A stretch of 16,721 bases of DNA from an uncultured Treponema sp. (GTDB taxonomy: Bacteria > Spirochaetota > Spirochaetia > Treponematales > Treponemataceae). The position numbers and the translations under genes are program-made. The stretch's first letter is position 1. The number at the start of each line of letters is the position of its first letter. The DNA lies in assembly GCA_946611835.1 (NCBI GenBank), contig CAMOEE010000029.1, forward strand, positions 1 to 16,721, given 5' to 3'. Of this stretch, positions 1 to 6,193 are shown piece after piece. Under the pieces are notes generated by a model, which did no database searches, had not been told where the DNA came from, and was given only the letters and a program-made list of their open reading frames with translations.

Positions 1-162
1 TTCCATTGCCCGCAATTCATCCATTGATTTTACGACTACATCACCGCTTTCAAGCTGAGAAAAACTCTTGTCAAGCATTGCATAATAATCAGACTTTTTT
101 CTGTTGCCCAAAATGAAATCCCAAAAATGAGAAATAAATTTAAAATCCTGTTTGTTTATCAA
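1..162 (-). CDS. Partial antitoxin-like small protein, cut by window edge
   Basis: An open minus-strand frame enters the window from a TTG start at 162 and runs off at position 1 with no stop (54 codons seen). The last visible part reads YYAMLDKSFSQLESGDVVV, then KSMDELRAME. This charged tail resembles the C-terminus of RelB/YefM-type antitoxins that precede YoeB/Txe-like toxins; that is a resemblance from memory only. The TTG overlaps the TGA of the small frame ending at 159, an arrangement seen in coupled genes, but no clear Shine-Dalgarno is present. An in-frame TAG lies nine codons upstream. It may be the remnant of an antitoxin gene or the start of an intact toxin-antitoxin unit whose toxin lies beyond the edge. 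Confidence 0.35.
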   Translation of the reverse strand, partial: MINKQDFKFISHFWDFILGNRKKSDYYAMLDKSFSQLESGDVVVKSMDELRAME

Positions 163-245
163 ATTCCTAGTTCCTCTCTAATATCTTTCATGGCTTTTTC
201 AAAATTTTTGTTTCGCAAATCTGCGCTAGCTCTGATTGCTGGCAT
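159..245 (-). pseudogene. 28-codon Phd/YefM-like N-terminal fragment
   Basis: A 28-residue frame starts with ATG at 245 and stops with TGA at 159-161. It begins MPAIRASADLRN, which closely resembles the first residues of Phd/YefM antitoxins (typically M-P-x-I-R-P-S-x-D-L-R-N). The family sequence is then lost and the frame ends KAMKDIREELGI. A full Phd antitoxin is about 80-90 residues, so this looks like a truncated or rearranged remnant. It is in the same frame as the 183-aa gene just upstream, separated from it by that gene's TAA. No ribosome-binding site is visible. Confidence 0.3.
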
Positions 246-260
246 AGGTACTATCCGTGT

Positions 261-812
261 TTACAAAACATCATTCAATACATCTTTTGCATCATCATGG
301 TTTAAAAATTCATATTCAAGCCAAATATAGGATTTTGAAAATGAAGAAACATTAATTCCTAACAGAATCCAAATAAGTCCATCATAATCTTGATAATTAT
401 CTTTTGTTGCATACCATTCTGCCCTATAAGTTCTTGCTCCGTCTCGTAGTGACATCATAAAATCTTTATCGTCTTTGAAGTGATAGTCTGATTTTACGGT
501 ATCTATTCTAGAGAATTTTCCATATTTTTTTTCTAATGGCGTAAGAATTTTTTCAAATTCTCTTTTTGGTTCTGTTCCATAATCTGACGAATAAATATCA
601 TGGCTCATGGCTTTTATATAATAAAGACCATACTCATCACTTATCCATACAATATATTTTTCAAAAAGTGGATGGGATTTTTTCGGTTTTACATAATATC
701 TGTCATCAGAAATATGCTCTAATTCAGTTCCGTTGCAGGCATTTTTGATTTGTTTGTAGGTCATACCGATGTCAAATCCAAATGGTCCTTTTCCTGTTCC
801 AGATTTGTTCAT
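261..812 (-). CDS. Hypothetical 183-aa protein
   Basis: A complete frame from ATG at 812 to TAA at 261-263. I do not recognise the family. The N-terminus GKGPFGFDIGMTYKQIKNAC has the 'G-F-x-x-G-M-(T/S)-x-x-(Q/E)-(V/I)' look of many small secreted or cytoplasmic proteins of unknown function in gut bacteria. The rest is rich in Tyr, Trp, Asp and Lys and alternates short strands and helices; there is no membrane segment, no Cys pair and no clear signal peptide. The frame stays open upstream to the TAA at 966-968 but has no ATG, GTG or TTG there, and the ATG at 812 lacks a good Shine-Dalgarno (AGAAG lies about 15 nt upstream). The start is therefore uncertain. A possible weak promoter has TTGACA at 890-895 on this strand. 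Confidence 0.65.
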   Translation of the reverse strand: MNKSGTGKGPFGFDIGMTYKQIKNACNGTELEHISDDRYYVKPKKSHPLFEKYIVWISDEYGLYYIKAMSHDIYSSDYGTEPKREFEKILTPLEKKYGKFSRIDTVKSDYHFKDDKDFMMSLRDGARTYRAEWYATKDNYQDYDGLIWILLGINVSSFSKSYIWLEYEFLNHDDAKDVLNDVL

Positions 813-900
813 GCTAGAATAATTTCGCTTCTTTTTTATGAATTCGATTTCATAGCAAGATGAAATATCAATTTCATCATTTTCAGTTGTGTCAAAACAA

Positions 901-924
901 TAACAAAAATTGGAATTTTTGTTA
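901..924. repeat. 24-bp near-perfect palindrome
   Basis: Perfect inverted repeat: TAACAAAAATT (901-911), a GG spacer, then AATTTTTGTTA (914-924). On the minus strand it is followed by a T-rich stretch and it lies 42 nt beyond the stop of the broken gene at 966-1810, so it could act as a weak AT-rich terminator. It also sits directly upstream of a TTGACA (890-895, minus), so an operator for the 261-812 gene is equally possible. A 2-nt spacer is too tight for a normal RNA loop, so a DNA-binding site is at least as likely. Confidence 0.5.
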
Positions 925-965
925 CACAGGGCAAAGGACGATAAACTTAGATAACGCTTGTTTTT

Positions 966-1810
966 TTAATTTTCAATAACTCTATAGCCATCGGTGTTTT
1001 TTGTGAAATTATACTTTCGTATACGAGCGGAATAAGAATCATTCCATTCAATTGGCTTATCTTTAGATTTTTCAGCATAATCTTCGAGCACTGGATACCA
1101 ACATAAATATTTATCCAAATAAAAATTGTCACCTAAGGAATATTTTCCTTCTTCGTTAAATTTTAGAAAAGTCCATTTCATCGGGTTCTTTGAATTTGAA
1201 GTATAAACAAGTCGCTCTATAGCATTACCAGTTTCTATGGAAAATAAAGTCTGATTCTTGATGGAACTATCTTCGTTGTATTCAGTTTCTTTTATCTTTT
1301 TTACCAAGCTTATTATCAAATTCTGTCAAAGAAATTAATTGAGCATTTCCATTGTAGTCTGAAATTTTTGTTCGGACTCCTGTTTTTTTTGTCATAGGAA
1401 TACTGTGAAGTGCCTTTTAATGAATTATTTTCGTCATAACTTGTTGTCTTTAACAATTTATCCTTCTCATATTCAAACAATACAGAAGAATCTACAGAAT
1501 TATCCTTATAATAAATAACCTTAAGAATCAATCCCGTTAATTTATTAAAGTCAAAAGAAAAGACATTGACATCCTCTTGGGATAAACTGATAGAAATTAT
1601 TCCATTATCCTCGGAAATCGTTCCAACACAAATATTATTCTCTAATTCGTACAACTTTCCATCACGAATAATCATAGAAAGTTTTCCATCTTTATCAAGA
1701 ATATTGTCATCCTTTATCTCAAAGGCAATTTCTGAAAATTTTATATCTGAAAACGCAAATGATAGAAATGACATAAAGAAAAACATCATGCTTAAAGAAA
1801 ATCTTTTCAT
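966..1810 (-). pseudogene. Secreted beta-repeat-like protein, two frameshifts
   Basis: Read as one gene of about 280 codons split over three frames. It starts at ATG 1810 with a signal peptide (MKRFSLSMMFFFMSFLSFAFS), preceded by AAGGAG at 1820-1825, nine nt away; a TTG at 1816 is too close to that site. Frame 1 is convincing up to ...YSYDKK. There an A8 run (minus strand; T8 at 1383-1390) throws the frame off; one A fewer gives TGVRTKISDYNGNAQLISL and onward. At an A6 run (1297-1302) one A fewer again leads into the 966-1319 frame, which ends GYRVIEN. The body has irregular repeats of about 20 residues of the 'Y-(D/E)-x-N-x-L' kind, similar in style to YwqK/MORN-like or YD-type strands. Both errors are one extra A in a homopolymer, so sequencing error, phase variation or true decay are all possible. 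Confidence 0.65.
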
Positions 1811-1833
1811 TATCAAAGTCTCCTTAGAAGTAA

Positions 1834-1842
1834 ATTATACCA
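1834..1842 (-). promoter_or_regulatory. Extended -10 promoter
   Basis: On the minus strand the sequence reads TG-G-TATAAT (TATAAT at 1834-1839, TG at 1841-1842), a consensus extended -10. No good -35 is seen at 16-18 nt. It lies in the 48-nt gap between the CoiA-like gene and the signal-peptide gene starting at 1810, so that gene probably has its own promoter rather than depending only on the upstream unit. Confidence 0.5.
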
Positions 1843-1858
1843 TGGCTTTTAGCAGAAA

Positions 1859-2860
1859 TCACCAACGCCCTTTATGGTAAGAATGATTTTGTCTTGGACG
1901 AGAATTTTTTCGTTGTATCGTTGGACTCGAGAAAATTGATGGAGCATATAATCCTCTTCCAATATTAAGAAATACTCTATATTGTGTTTGCATTGCTATT
2001 TCGAGATTTTTCGCAAAACTTTCATAATATTTTTTGAACTCACTTGCAAACAAGACTTTAGCTTCGTTCACAAAAACATTTGCATATAATTTTTGCCGAA
2101 TTTCTGGAGAAAGAGGAGTTGGAAGTACTCTTCCGCAACAGACAAAGTTTTGTCCGTTTTGATAAACACAATTCGGGCAATGTAAGCAAAAGTCTAAAGT
2201 TACAAATCTTGCAAACTGATTTTGCTGTGTAGCAAGAATAGGGCATCCAATGGCATTTCCAATTTGAATTGGTAATTTGAGTCCAAATTGCTGAGTAATA
2301 TTTCTTTTTTGTTCTAGCAAATCAACATCGGCATCATACAACCAACTGAAATTTTCAGTTCGACACAATTCCGTTTTAAGAGTTTCCCTGTTAATCAAAT
2401 CGTTTTTGAACCGTGATAAATTGATTTCAATTGCTGAAATTTGCATTTCTTTAATCTTTGCTTTCTTTTCATCATCAACAGCGTGCGTAACAAAAATTTC
2501 CACAAAGAAGTGCTTACCATCGCAAGTGACGAGAATATCAGGTATGATTGCACTGATTCTTGTTTCTAACTCAACAGAATCAATTTTGTATTGGACTATC
2601 TTTCCATTTTTGATAAAAGTTAAATGTTTCATTTCCAGAAACAAATCTTTTGCCATGTAATGCAATGCAGATTGATACCCATGCTCACATTCTACAATAT
2701 TTAGGTGCGCAAAATGATGTGCTCGTTCGGTTCCTTTCTTTGCGATTAATTTCTGTTTGCATCCAGGACAAAAATATTCCTGCTTTTTAATGGCTTCTTC
2801 GATGTAAATTAATTTACCGTCTTTGTTTAAACCGCAAGGGAGTTTGATTTTATTTGTCAT
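1859..2860 (-). CDS. CoiA-like zinc-ribbon/nuclease-fold protein
   Basis: A 333-aa protein from ATG 2860. An ATG at 2872 is in frame, but the 2860 start shares its A with the TAA of the RNase III gene (TAATG) and has GGGGA upstream, so I prefer it. CoiA-family layout: N-terminal C31-x-x-C34 followed by a K-x-G-x-x-x-x-H-H-F-A-H motif at 42-52, then a restriction-endonuclease-like core with PDILV (107-111, Asp108) and FFVEIF (118-123, Glu121). The usual ExK lysine is not present, as in many CoiA relatives. A second cluster C225-x-x-C228-x-x-C231 with C241-C242 suggests another metal site. CoiA proteins are linked to transformation competence, with a proposed DNA-handling role. Here the gene is translationally coupled to an RNase III rather than to com genes. 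The fold call is good; the cellular role is unknown. Confidence 0.75.
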   Translation of the reverse strand: MTNKIKLPCGLNKDGKLIYIEEAIKKQEYFCPGCKQKLIAKKGTERAHHFAHLNIVECEHGYQSALHYMAKDLFLEMKHLTFIKNGKIVQYKIDSVELETRISAIIPDILVTCDGKHFFVEIFVTHAVDDEKKAKIKEMQISAIEINLSRFKNDLINRETLKTELCRTENFSWLYDADVDLLEQKRNITQQFGLKLPIQIGNAIGCPILATQQNQFARFVTLDFCLHCPNCVYQNGQNFVCCGRVLPTPLSPEIRQKLYANVFVNEAKVLFASEFKKYYESFAKNLEIAMQTQYRVFLNIGRGLYAPSIFSSPTIQRKNSRPRQNHSYHKGRW

Positions 2861-3918
2861 TAGATTCCCCATTCATTGCTATCAAATTTAATTTCACTTC
2901 CAATCAAAAAAAACAATGCCTGAGAAGCGACCTCTTGTTTTACTTTCTTTTTAGATGCGTTTTCTGCTTCAAATGGATATTCAGCTTCGTTAAGTTTGCA
3001 GGTACATTTCCAAATTGGATTTCCATCTTTGTCATGCGATTCTGAGAAATTGTAAATCGGTTCTTCAATCAAGCCTTTTTGTCGTAATTCATGAAGTTGA
3101 TTTACAGCCAGATTTTCATCAATTTTATCTATTTCTTTTTGTATTTTATCTCGTCTTAGTAGCCATTCGTAATATTTTTTTGCGGAAAGCATGATTGCTT
3201 TTGTACTTGTAGAACTATAAGCTGGATTATAATCTGATATTGTATTTCTAAGATTACGAATCCTAAAAGAAAACTTTTCCGTATTTGAAATTTTATCCCA
3301 AAGTAATGGAGCAAATCTATTGATATATGTAACTATAGGTTGGTGAAAGAAGTGTTCATCCCAAATTCTAGGTTTTTCCCAGCCATGTTTCTCGCATTCT
3401 TCTTCAAGCAGAGCAATATAATTTTCTTCAAAATCAGAAATGGAAAACAAGTTTTGGCAAACAGTTTTTATGTCATCTGAATTCCAAGCACTGTCTATGG
3501 CTACAGCACCGACTATCGCCTCAAACAAATCTTCTTTTACAGAATCACTTTTCCAAACTTCATTTTTTATGTCACTTGAGCCAAGCAACAAAAAGCGTTC
3601 TAATCCTATAACTTGAATGCAATGCGAAAGTCGCTCTTTATTAACATTCCATGAACGAATTTTTGAAAGCTCTCCTTCATTTTTTTCAGAAACAAATTGA
3701 TTTTTTTCTATTTTCCCAAATGATTCGCTCATTTCGCGACTGATATAAAGATTCAGAGCTGAATCGCCATAGAATTCCAAGGTTTCGTTGTCTTCAAAAT
3801 CTTGATTCTCTTGAGAAAAAGACCGCCTTGTAAAAGCCTGTTGCAATAATCTTGGATTTTTAAATTTATATCCAATAATACTTTGAATTTTTGAAGAATC
3901 AAATCCTTCTCGTGTCAT
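2860..3918 (-). CDS. Ribonuclease III with dsRNA-binding domain (accessory)
   Basis: A 352-aa protein, well above the usual 220-250 aa of bacterial RNase III. The signature NETLEFYGD (44-52) supplies Glu45, Glu48 and Asp52, and DLFEAIVGA (130-138) supplies Asp130 and Glu133, so the acidic residues of the two-metal site are intact. A dsRBD follows at about 270-338 (NQLHELRQKG ... ENASKKKVKQEVASQAL). Residues about 165-268 between the domains are an extra segment with predicted helices and many charged residues that I cannot assign. Start ATG 3918 has AGGAG at 3925-3929, six nt away. It is first in a unit with the CoiA-like gene. The size, the linker and the AT-rich context suggest a second, accessory RNase III rather than housekeeping rnc; cleavage of dsRNA is the expected activity. 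Confidence 0.85.
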   Translation of the reverse strand: MTREGFDSSKIQSIIGYKFKNPRLLQQAFTRRSFSQENQDFEDNETLEFYGDSALNLYISREMSESFGKIEKNQFVSEKNEGELSKIRSWNVNKERLSHCIQVIGLERFLLLGSSDIKNEVWKSDSVKEDLFEAIVGAVAIDSAWNSDDIKTVCQNLFSISDFEENYIALLEEECEKHGWEKPRIWDEHFFHQPIVTYINRFAPLLWDKISNTEKFSFRIRNLRNTISDYNPAYSSTSTKAIMLSAKKYYEWLLRRDKIQKEIDKIDENLAVNQLHELRQKGLIEEPIYNFSESHDKDGNPIWKCTCKLNEAEYPFEAENASKKKVKQEVASQALFFLIGSEIKFDSNEWGI

Positions 3919-4120
3919 AAAATGCTCCTAAAATTAAATCTAGGCACAATAATCCTAACAAACAAAATGAGAATATTTAAAATGTCTGGCTTAGGAACAA
4001 AGAATCAAGAAATAGAAAAACTAAGAATACTCTGATTGCTACGCTTAACTTGCATCAAGACATGACAAGCAAAATGATTTTAGAAATGCTATTTTAGCTC
4101 TTCCTGTGCCTATGTTTTGT
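3919..4120 (-). other. Long leader of the RNase III unit
   Basis: If transcription begins just after the -10 at 4121-4126, the RNase III mRNA has a leader of nearly 200 nt. I see no protein gene, riboswitch core or strong hairpin in it. A short minus-strand frame begins at an ATG near 4177 and would run into this leader, but it starts upstream of the promoter and is not convincing. AT-rich throughout, with a clear Shine-Dalgarno at 3925-3929. Confidence 0.35.
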
Positions 4121-4148
4121 ATTTTATGGAGATTCTGATTTTTGTCAA
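4121..4148 (-). promoter_or_regulatory. Sigma70-type promoter for RNase III unit
   Basis: On the minus strand TTGACA (4143-4148) is followed after 16 nt by TAAAAT (4121-4126). The -35 is perfect and the -10 good. It points at the RNase III gene. The -10 overlaps one arm of the inverted repeat at 4122-4174 and the -35 lies inside the loop of that repeat. Confidence 0.6.
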
Positions 4149-4174
4149 GATTTTTACACCCCATCTCCATAAAA
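4122..4174. repeat. 12-bp inverted repeat flanking the promoter
   Basis: TTTTATGGAGAT (4122-4133) and ATCTCCATAAAA (4163-4174) are perfect reverse complements separated by 29 bp. The centre-to-centre distance is 41 bp, close to four helical turns, so two bound proteins could lie on one face of the DNA. One arm covers the -10. This is the layout of a two-site operator; most of it is not transcribed from this promoter, so an RNA hairpin is less likely. Confidence 0.6.
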
Positions 4175-4181
4175 AACATTC

Positions 4182-4340
4182 TCACTCATACCGTACCTCC
4201 ACATTTTTAATTTTGCTCAGAAATGATTCTGGCTCCATGTATAGATTTTCTAAAATTGGTTGCAAATCGATATAGTCTTCATGTTCCGGCTTTGATTTGC
4301 TTTCCGTTAAACGAGAAAGTCGAATAATTGTCTTTGCTAC
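4182..4340 (-). pseudogene. C-terminal gene fragment, unrecognised
   Basis: A 52-codon open stretch with no start, bounded by TAA (4341-4343) and ending with TGA (4182-4184). It reads like real protein (AKTIIRLSRLTESKSKPEHE, then EDYIDLQPILENLYMEPESF). In an overlapping frame a short ATG frame begins MDNYSTAFLSSKDNYSTF and stops inside it. This suggests a degraded or frameshifted gene, but I cannot name the family. Confidence 0.3.
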
Positions 4341-4411
4341 TTAAAAATGCCGTTGAGTAATTATCCATAAAAACAGATTAACACAGTTAGTGAAATTTTC
4401 CAATGAATTGG

Positions 4412-4543
4412 TTATTTTACATCTAATGATTGGTTTAATTTGTCAAAATTAGAATTTTTAAAAAGGTCTTCAGCAGAATAATTTGTTAAATCGGTTTTTC
4501 CTACTTTTTGGCCAGCCAGATTTAGAAAAATTAACCGACCCAC
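4412..4543 (-). CDS. 43-codon frame overlapping the STAS-like gene end
   Basis: A GTG-initiated frame (start 4543, stop 4412-4414) overlaps the last codons of the STAS-like gene in another frame. It reads LAGQKVGKTDLTNYSAEDLF and ends NQSLDVK. There is no clear Shine-Dalgarno. It could be a small coupled gene, the displaced C-terminus of a longer ancestor, or chance in AT-rich DNA; I give it low weight. Confidence 0.2.
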   Translation of the reverse strand: MGRLIFLNLAGQKVGKTDLTNYSAEDLFKNSNFDKLNQSLDVK

Positions 4544-4794
4544 TTTAAGGATTCGCGAACAGATTCATTGTCGGTATTTAAGAATTCGATTTTATTTGGA
4601 TAATTAGATTTCAGATTTGTAACGAATTCATCAGCCCAGGACGGAGCTAGGACTTTGACATCAGAAAAATCAAGAAAAATAGTTTCATCAGGTTTTGCTT
4701 CGTTCAAAATATAGGCTTTTGCCATGAGAAATGCTTCTTTTCCAGCCGGTCGAGACATTAAAATATCACCAAATTTATTAATCTGTAGAACCAT
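4531..4794 (-). CDS. STAS-like (DUF4325-type) protein
   Basis: An 87-aa protein from ATG 4794, which has AAAGGGAA at 4801-4808, six nt upstream. A longer frame from ATG 4842 would overlap the upstream gene by 25 nt and ignores this site. The order 'S-R-P-A-G-K-E-A', then IFLDFSDVKVLAPSWADEF, matches the STAS-like DUF4325 fold: conserved start, hydrophobic strand LDFxxV, then a helix with W-A-D-E-F. Such proteins are often encoded next to GHKL ATPases, like anti-sigma/anti-anti-sigma pairs, and the upstream gene here is exactly that. Likely a small cytoplasmic partner; target unknown. Confidence 0.65.
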   Translation of the reverse strand: MVLQINKFGDILMSRPAGKEAFLMAKAYILNEAKPDETIFLDFSDVKVLAPSWADEFVTNLKSNYPNKIEFLNTDNESVRESLKWVG

Positions 4795-4817
4795 AATTCT
4801 TTCCCTTTGATTTAGAA

Positions 4818-5360
4818 TCAAAACTTTAAAATTGCCATACATCCGGTAATTGAATCATCTGCATTGGCAAAACTCAAATGACCTTCATCTATTATACAAC
4901 AAGCATCTCCAGTTTGAAAATACATTGACCAGCCTTTGTTTTTTACAGTTTCTGCAACGAATTTCAGACCGTTTCCTCTTTGCTCTGGCAGTCTACCTGA
5001 AATTTGCTTTGTAAAACCAACAGTAACTGCATCCAAGTCAGAAGACAAATCTATGACATTGCTTAAAGATTTTCTGACACCCCGACCAAAATCAGCAAGC
5101 ACAACATATTCATCACAAAAAGCAAGGTTAAAATATGTCCCCCGCATATGACCTTCTGCATATTCCCAGTTATGATCAAATGAATTATTACCAATTTCAC
5201 CCATAACAGCAGATTCCATATATTTTCCGGTCTTGATAACAAAAGAATCCACTCTTGCCTGAAAAATATCGCGAGAAGTACAGAACAAATCAGTATCTTT
5301 TGTAAGAGAAGCTTTGTATATGTCGTCTTTTGCCTTTTGAATTGTTTCTTTAGTAATCAT
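4818..5360 (-). CDS. GHKL-family ATP-binding protein (HATPase_c)
   Basis: A 180-aa single-domain protein. The N box is GEIGNNSFDHN (54-64, Glu55, Asn58/59), the G1 box ADFGRG (89-94, Asp90), and the G2-like lid RGNGL (128-132). These are the ATP-binding motifs of histidine-kinase/anti-sigma-type ATPases. There is no dimerisation histidine, receiver or membrane segment, so it is not a complete sensor kinase; it fits a SpoIIAB/RsbW-like serine kinase or another switch protein acting with the STAS-like product 23 nt downstream. The ATG at 5360 is forced by an in-frame TAA right before it (5361-5363), and there is no Shine-Dalgarno. With the promoter at 5369-5397 this implies a leaderless message. 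Confidence 0.75.
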   Translation of the reverse strand: MITKETIQKAKDDIYKASLTKDTDLFCTSRDIFQARVDSFVIKTGKYMESAVMGEIGNNSFDHNWEYAEGHMRGTYFNLAFCDEYVVLADFGRGVRKSLSNVIDLSSDLDAVTVGFTKQISGRLPEQRGNGLKFVAETVKNKGWSMYFQTGDACCIIDEGHLSFANADDSITGCMAILKF

Positions 5361-5368
5361 TTAGGTTA

Positions 5369-5397
5369 AATATAATGCTTTTGGACTGTACTGACAA
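5369..5397 (-). promoter_or_regulatory. Promoter for ATPase/STAS-like pair
   Basis: On the minus strand TTGTCA (5392-5397), a 17-nt spacer, then TATATT (5369-5374). The expected start of transcription is only a couple of bases before the ATG at 5360. Confidence 0.55.
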
Positions 5398-5484
5398 GAA
5401 TAATGCTCCTGACAATAGTTCACAACAAATTTAGCACAATGAGCCCTTTCCCCCAAATTTTCCAATAGCTTTTTTACATATAGG

Positions 5485-5493
5485 TGCTATAAT
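5485..5493 (+). promoter_or_regulatory. Extended -10 promoter for ABC permease gene
   Basis: TG-C-TATAAT (TATAAT at 5488-5493) with no clear -35 box. It lies 17 nt before the ATG at 5511, with GGAG at 5502-5505 as Shine-Dalgarno. It forms a divergent pair with the promoter at 5369-5397. Confidence 0.55.
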
Positions 5494-5510
5494 TAGGCAT
5501 TGGAGATTAT

Positions 5511-6182
5511 ATGGACTTACTTTTTTCTAAGATATACAAGACTTTCGTTTTTCAGGACAGGTATCTGCTCTTTCTGGAGGGATTCCGGAACACGATTATC
5601 CTTACAATTCTCAGCTTTATCTGCGGCATACTGTTCGGAATCCTGATTTCTTTTGCAGTCAGCTCAAAAAATGAGCCGCTCAGAAAATCTGTCATTTTTA
5701 TCCGTTCTCTGCTGATTGAAATTCCCACGATGGTTCTCCTGATGATTTTTGTCTATCTCATTTTTGGAGAATCGGCAGTTCCTGTATTCTGGATTGTTGC
5801 AGCGGGGCTTACGCTTAAGTCTGCGGCTTTTCTTTCTGAGATTTTTATGACCTGCCTTTCTGTCGTTAACAAGGGCGAAATAGAAGCTTCCCGGACCCTT
5901 GGAATGACTTCCATGCAGTCCTTTAAATTTGTCGTTCTTCCGCAGGTCGTGCAGGCGGCTCTTCCTTTGTGCAAAAATCAGTTCATCACCACCATGCAGG
6001 AAACTTCTGTCGTCGGCTACCTTGCCGTAATGGATTTGACCAGGGCTTCTTCCGTTGTCTCAAGCCGTACGCTCGACGCATTCTTTGGACTCATCTTAAT
6101 CACTGTGATTTACTTTTTGGTCGGGGCGACTGGAAAAGGTCTTCTCAATTCCATTTCAAAGCTTTGCAGAATCAGGATGTAG
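5511..6182 (+). CDS. Polar amino-acid ABC transporter permease
   Basis: A 223-aa inner-membrane protein of the HisM/GlnP type, of usual length. It has about five hydrophobic segments; the first begins near residue 28 (TIILTILSFICGILFGILIS). The EAA loop that contacts the ATPase is clear: GEIEASRTLGMTSMQSF, then VLPQV (about 122-146). GGAG lies five nt before the ATG. It is followed after 11 nt by a binding-protein gene in the same direction, so the two form a unit importing an amino acid or similar solute. Unusually, no ATP-binding subunit gene is next to it; one from elsewhere must serve it. Substrate cannot be read from sequence. Confidence 0.85.
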   Translation: MDLLFSKIYKTFVFQDRYLLFLEGFRNTIILTILSFICGILFGILISFAVSSKNEPLRKSVIFIRSLLIEIPTMVLLMIFVYLIFGESAVPVFWIVAAGLTLKSAAFLSEIFMTCLSVVNKGEIEASRTLGMTSMQSFKFVVLPQVVQAALPLCKNQFITTMQETSVVGYLAVMDLTRASSVVSSRTLDAFFGLILITVIYFLVGATGKGLLNSISKLCRIRM

Positions 6183-6193
6183 GACAGTCAGCT

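Noticed and set aside
812..968. Open frame extending the 183-aa protein upstream by about 51 codons
   Set aside because: No ATG, GTG or TTG occurs in it, and it contains the 24-bp palindrome and a TTGACA box, so it is more likely intergenic.
2860..2872. Alternative start ATG 2872 for the CoiA-like protein
   Set aside because: The ATG at 2860 shares its A with the upstream stop and has GGGGA at a good distance; the first start would give four extra residues and a 13-nt overlap.
4041..4180. Short minus-strand frame after the 4182 fragment
   Set aside because: Its frame runs through the -35, the -10 and both arms of the dyad, so its protein-like look is probably chance.
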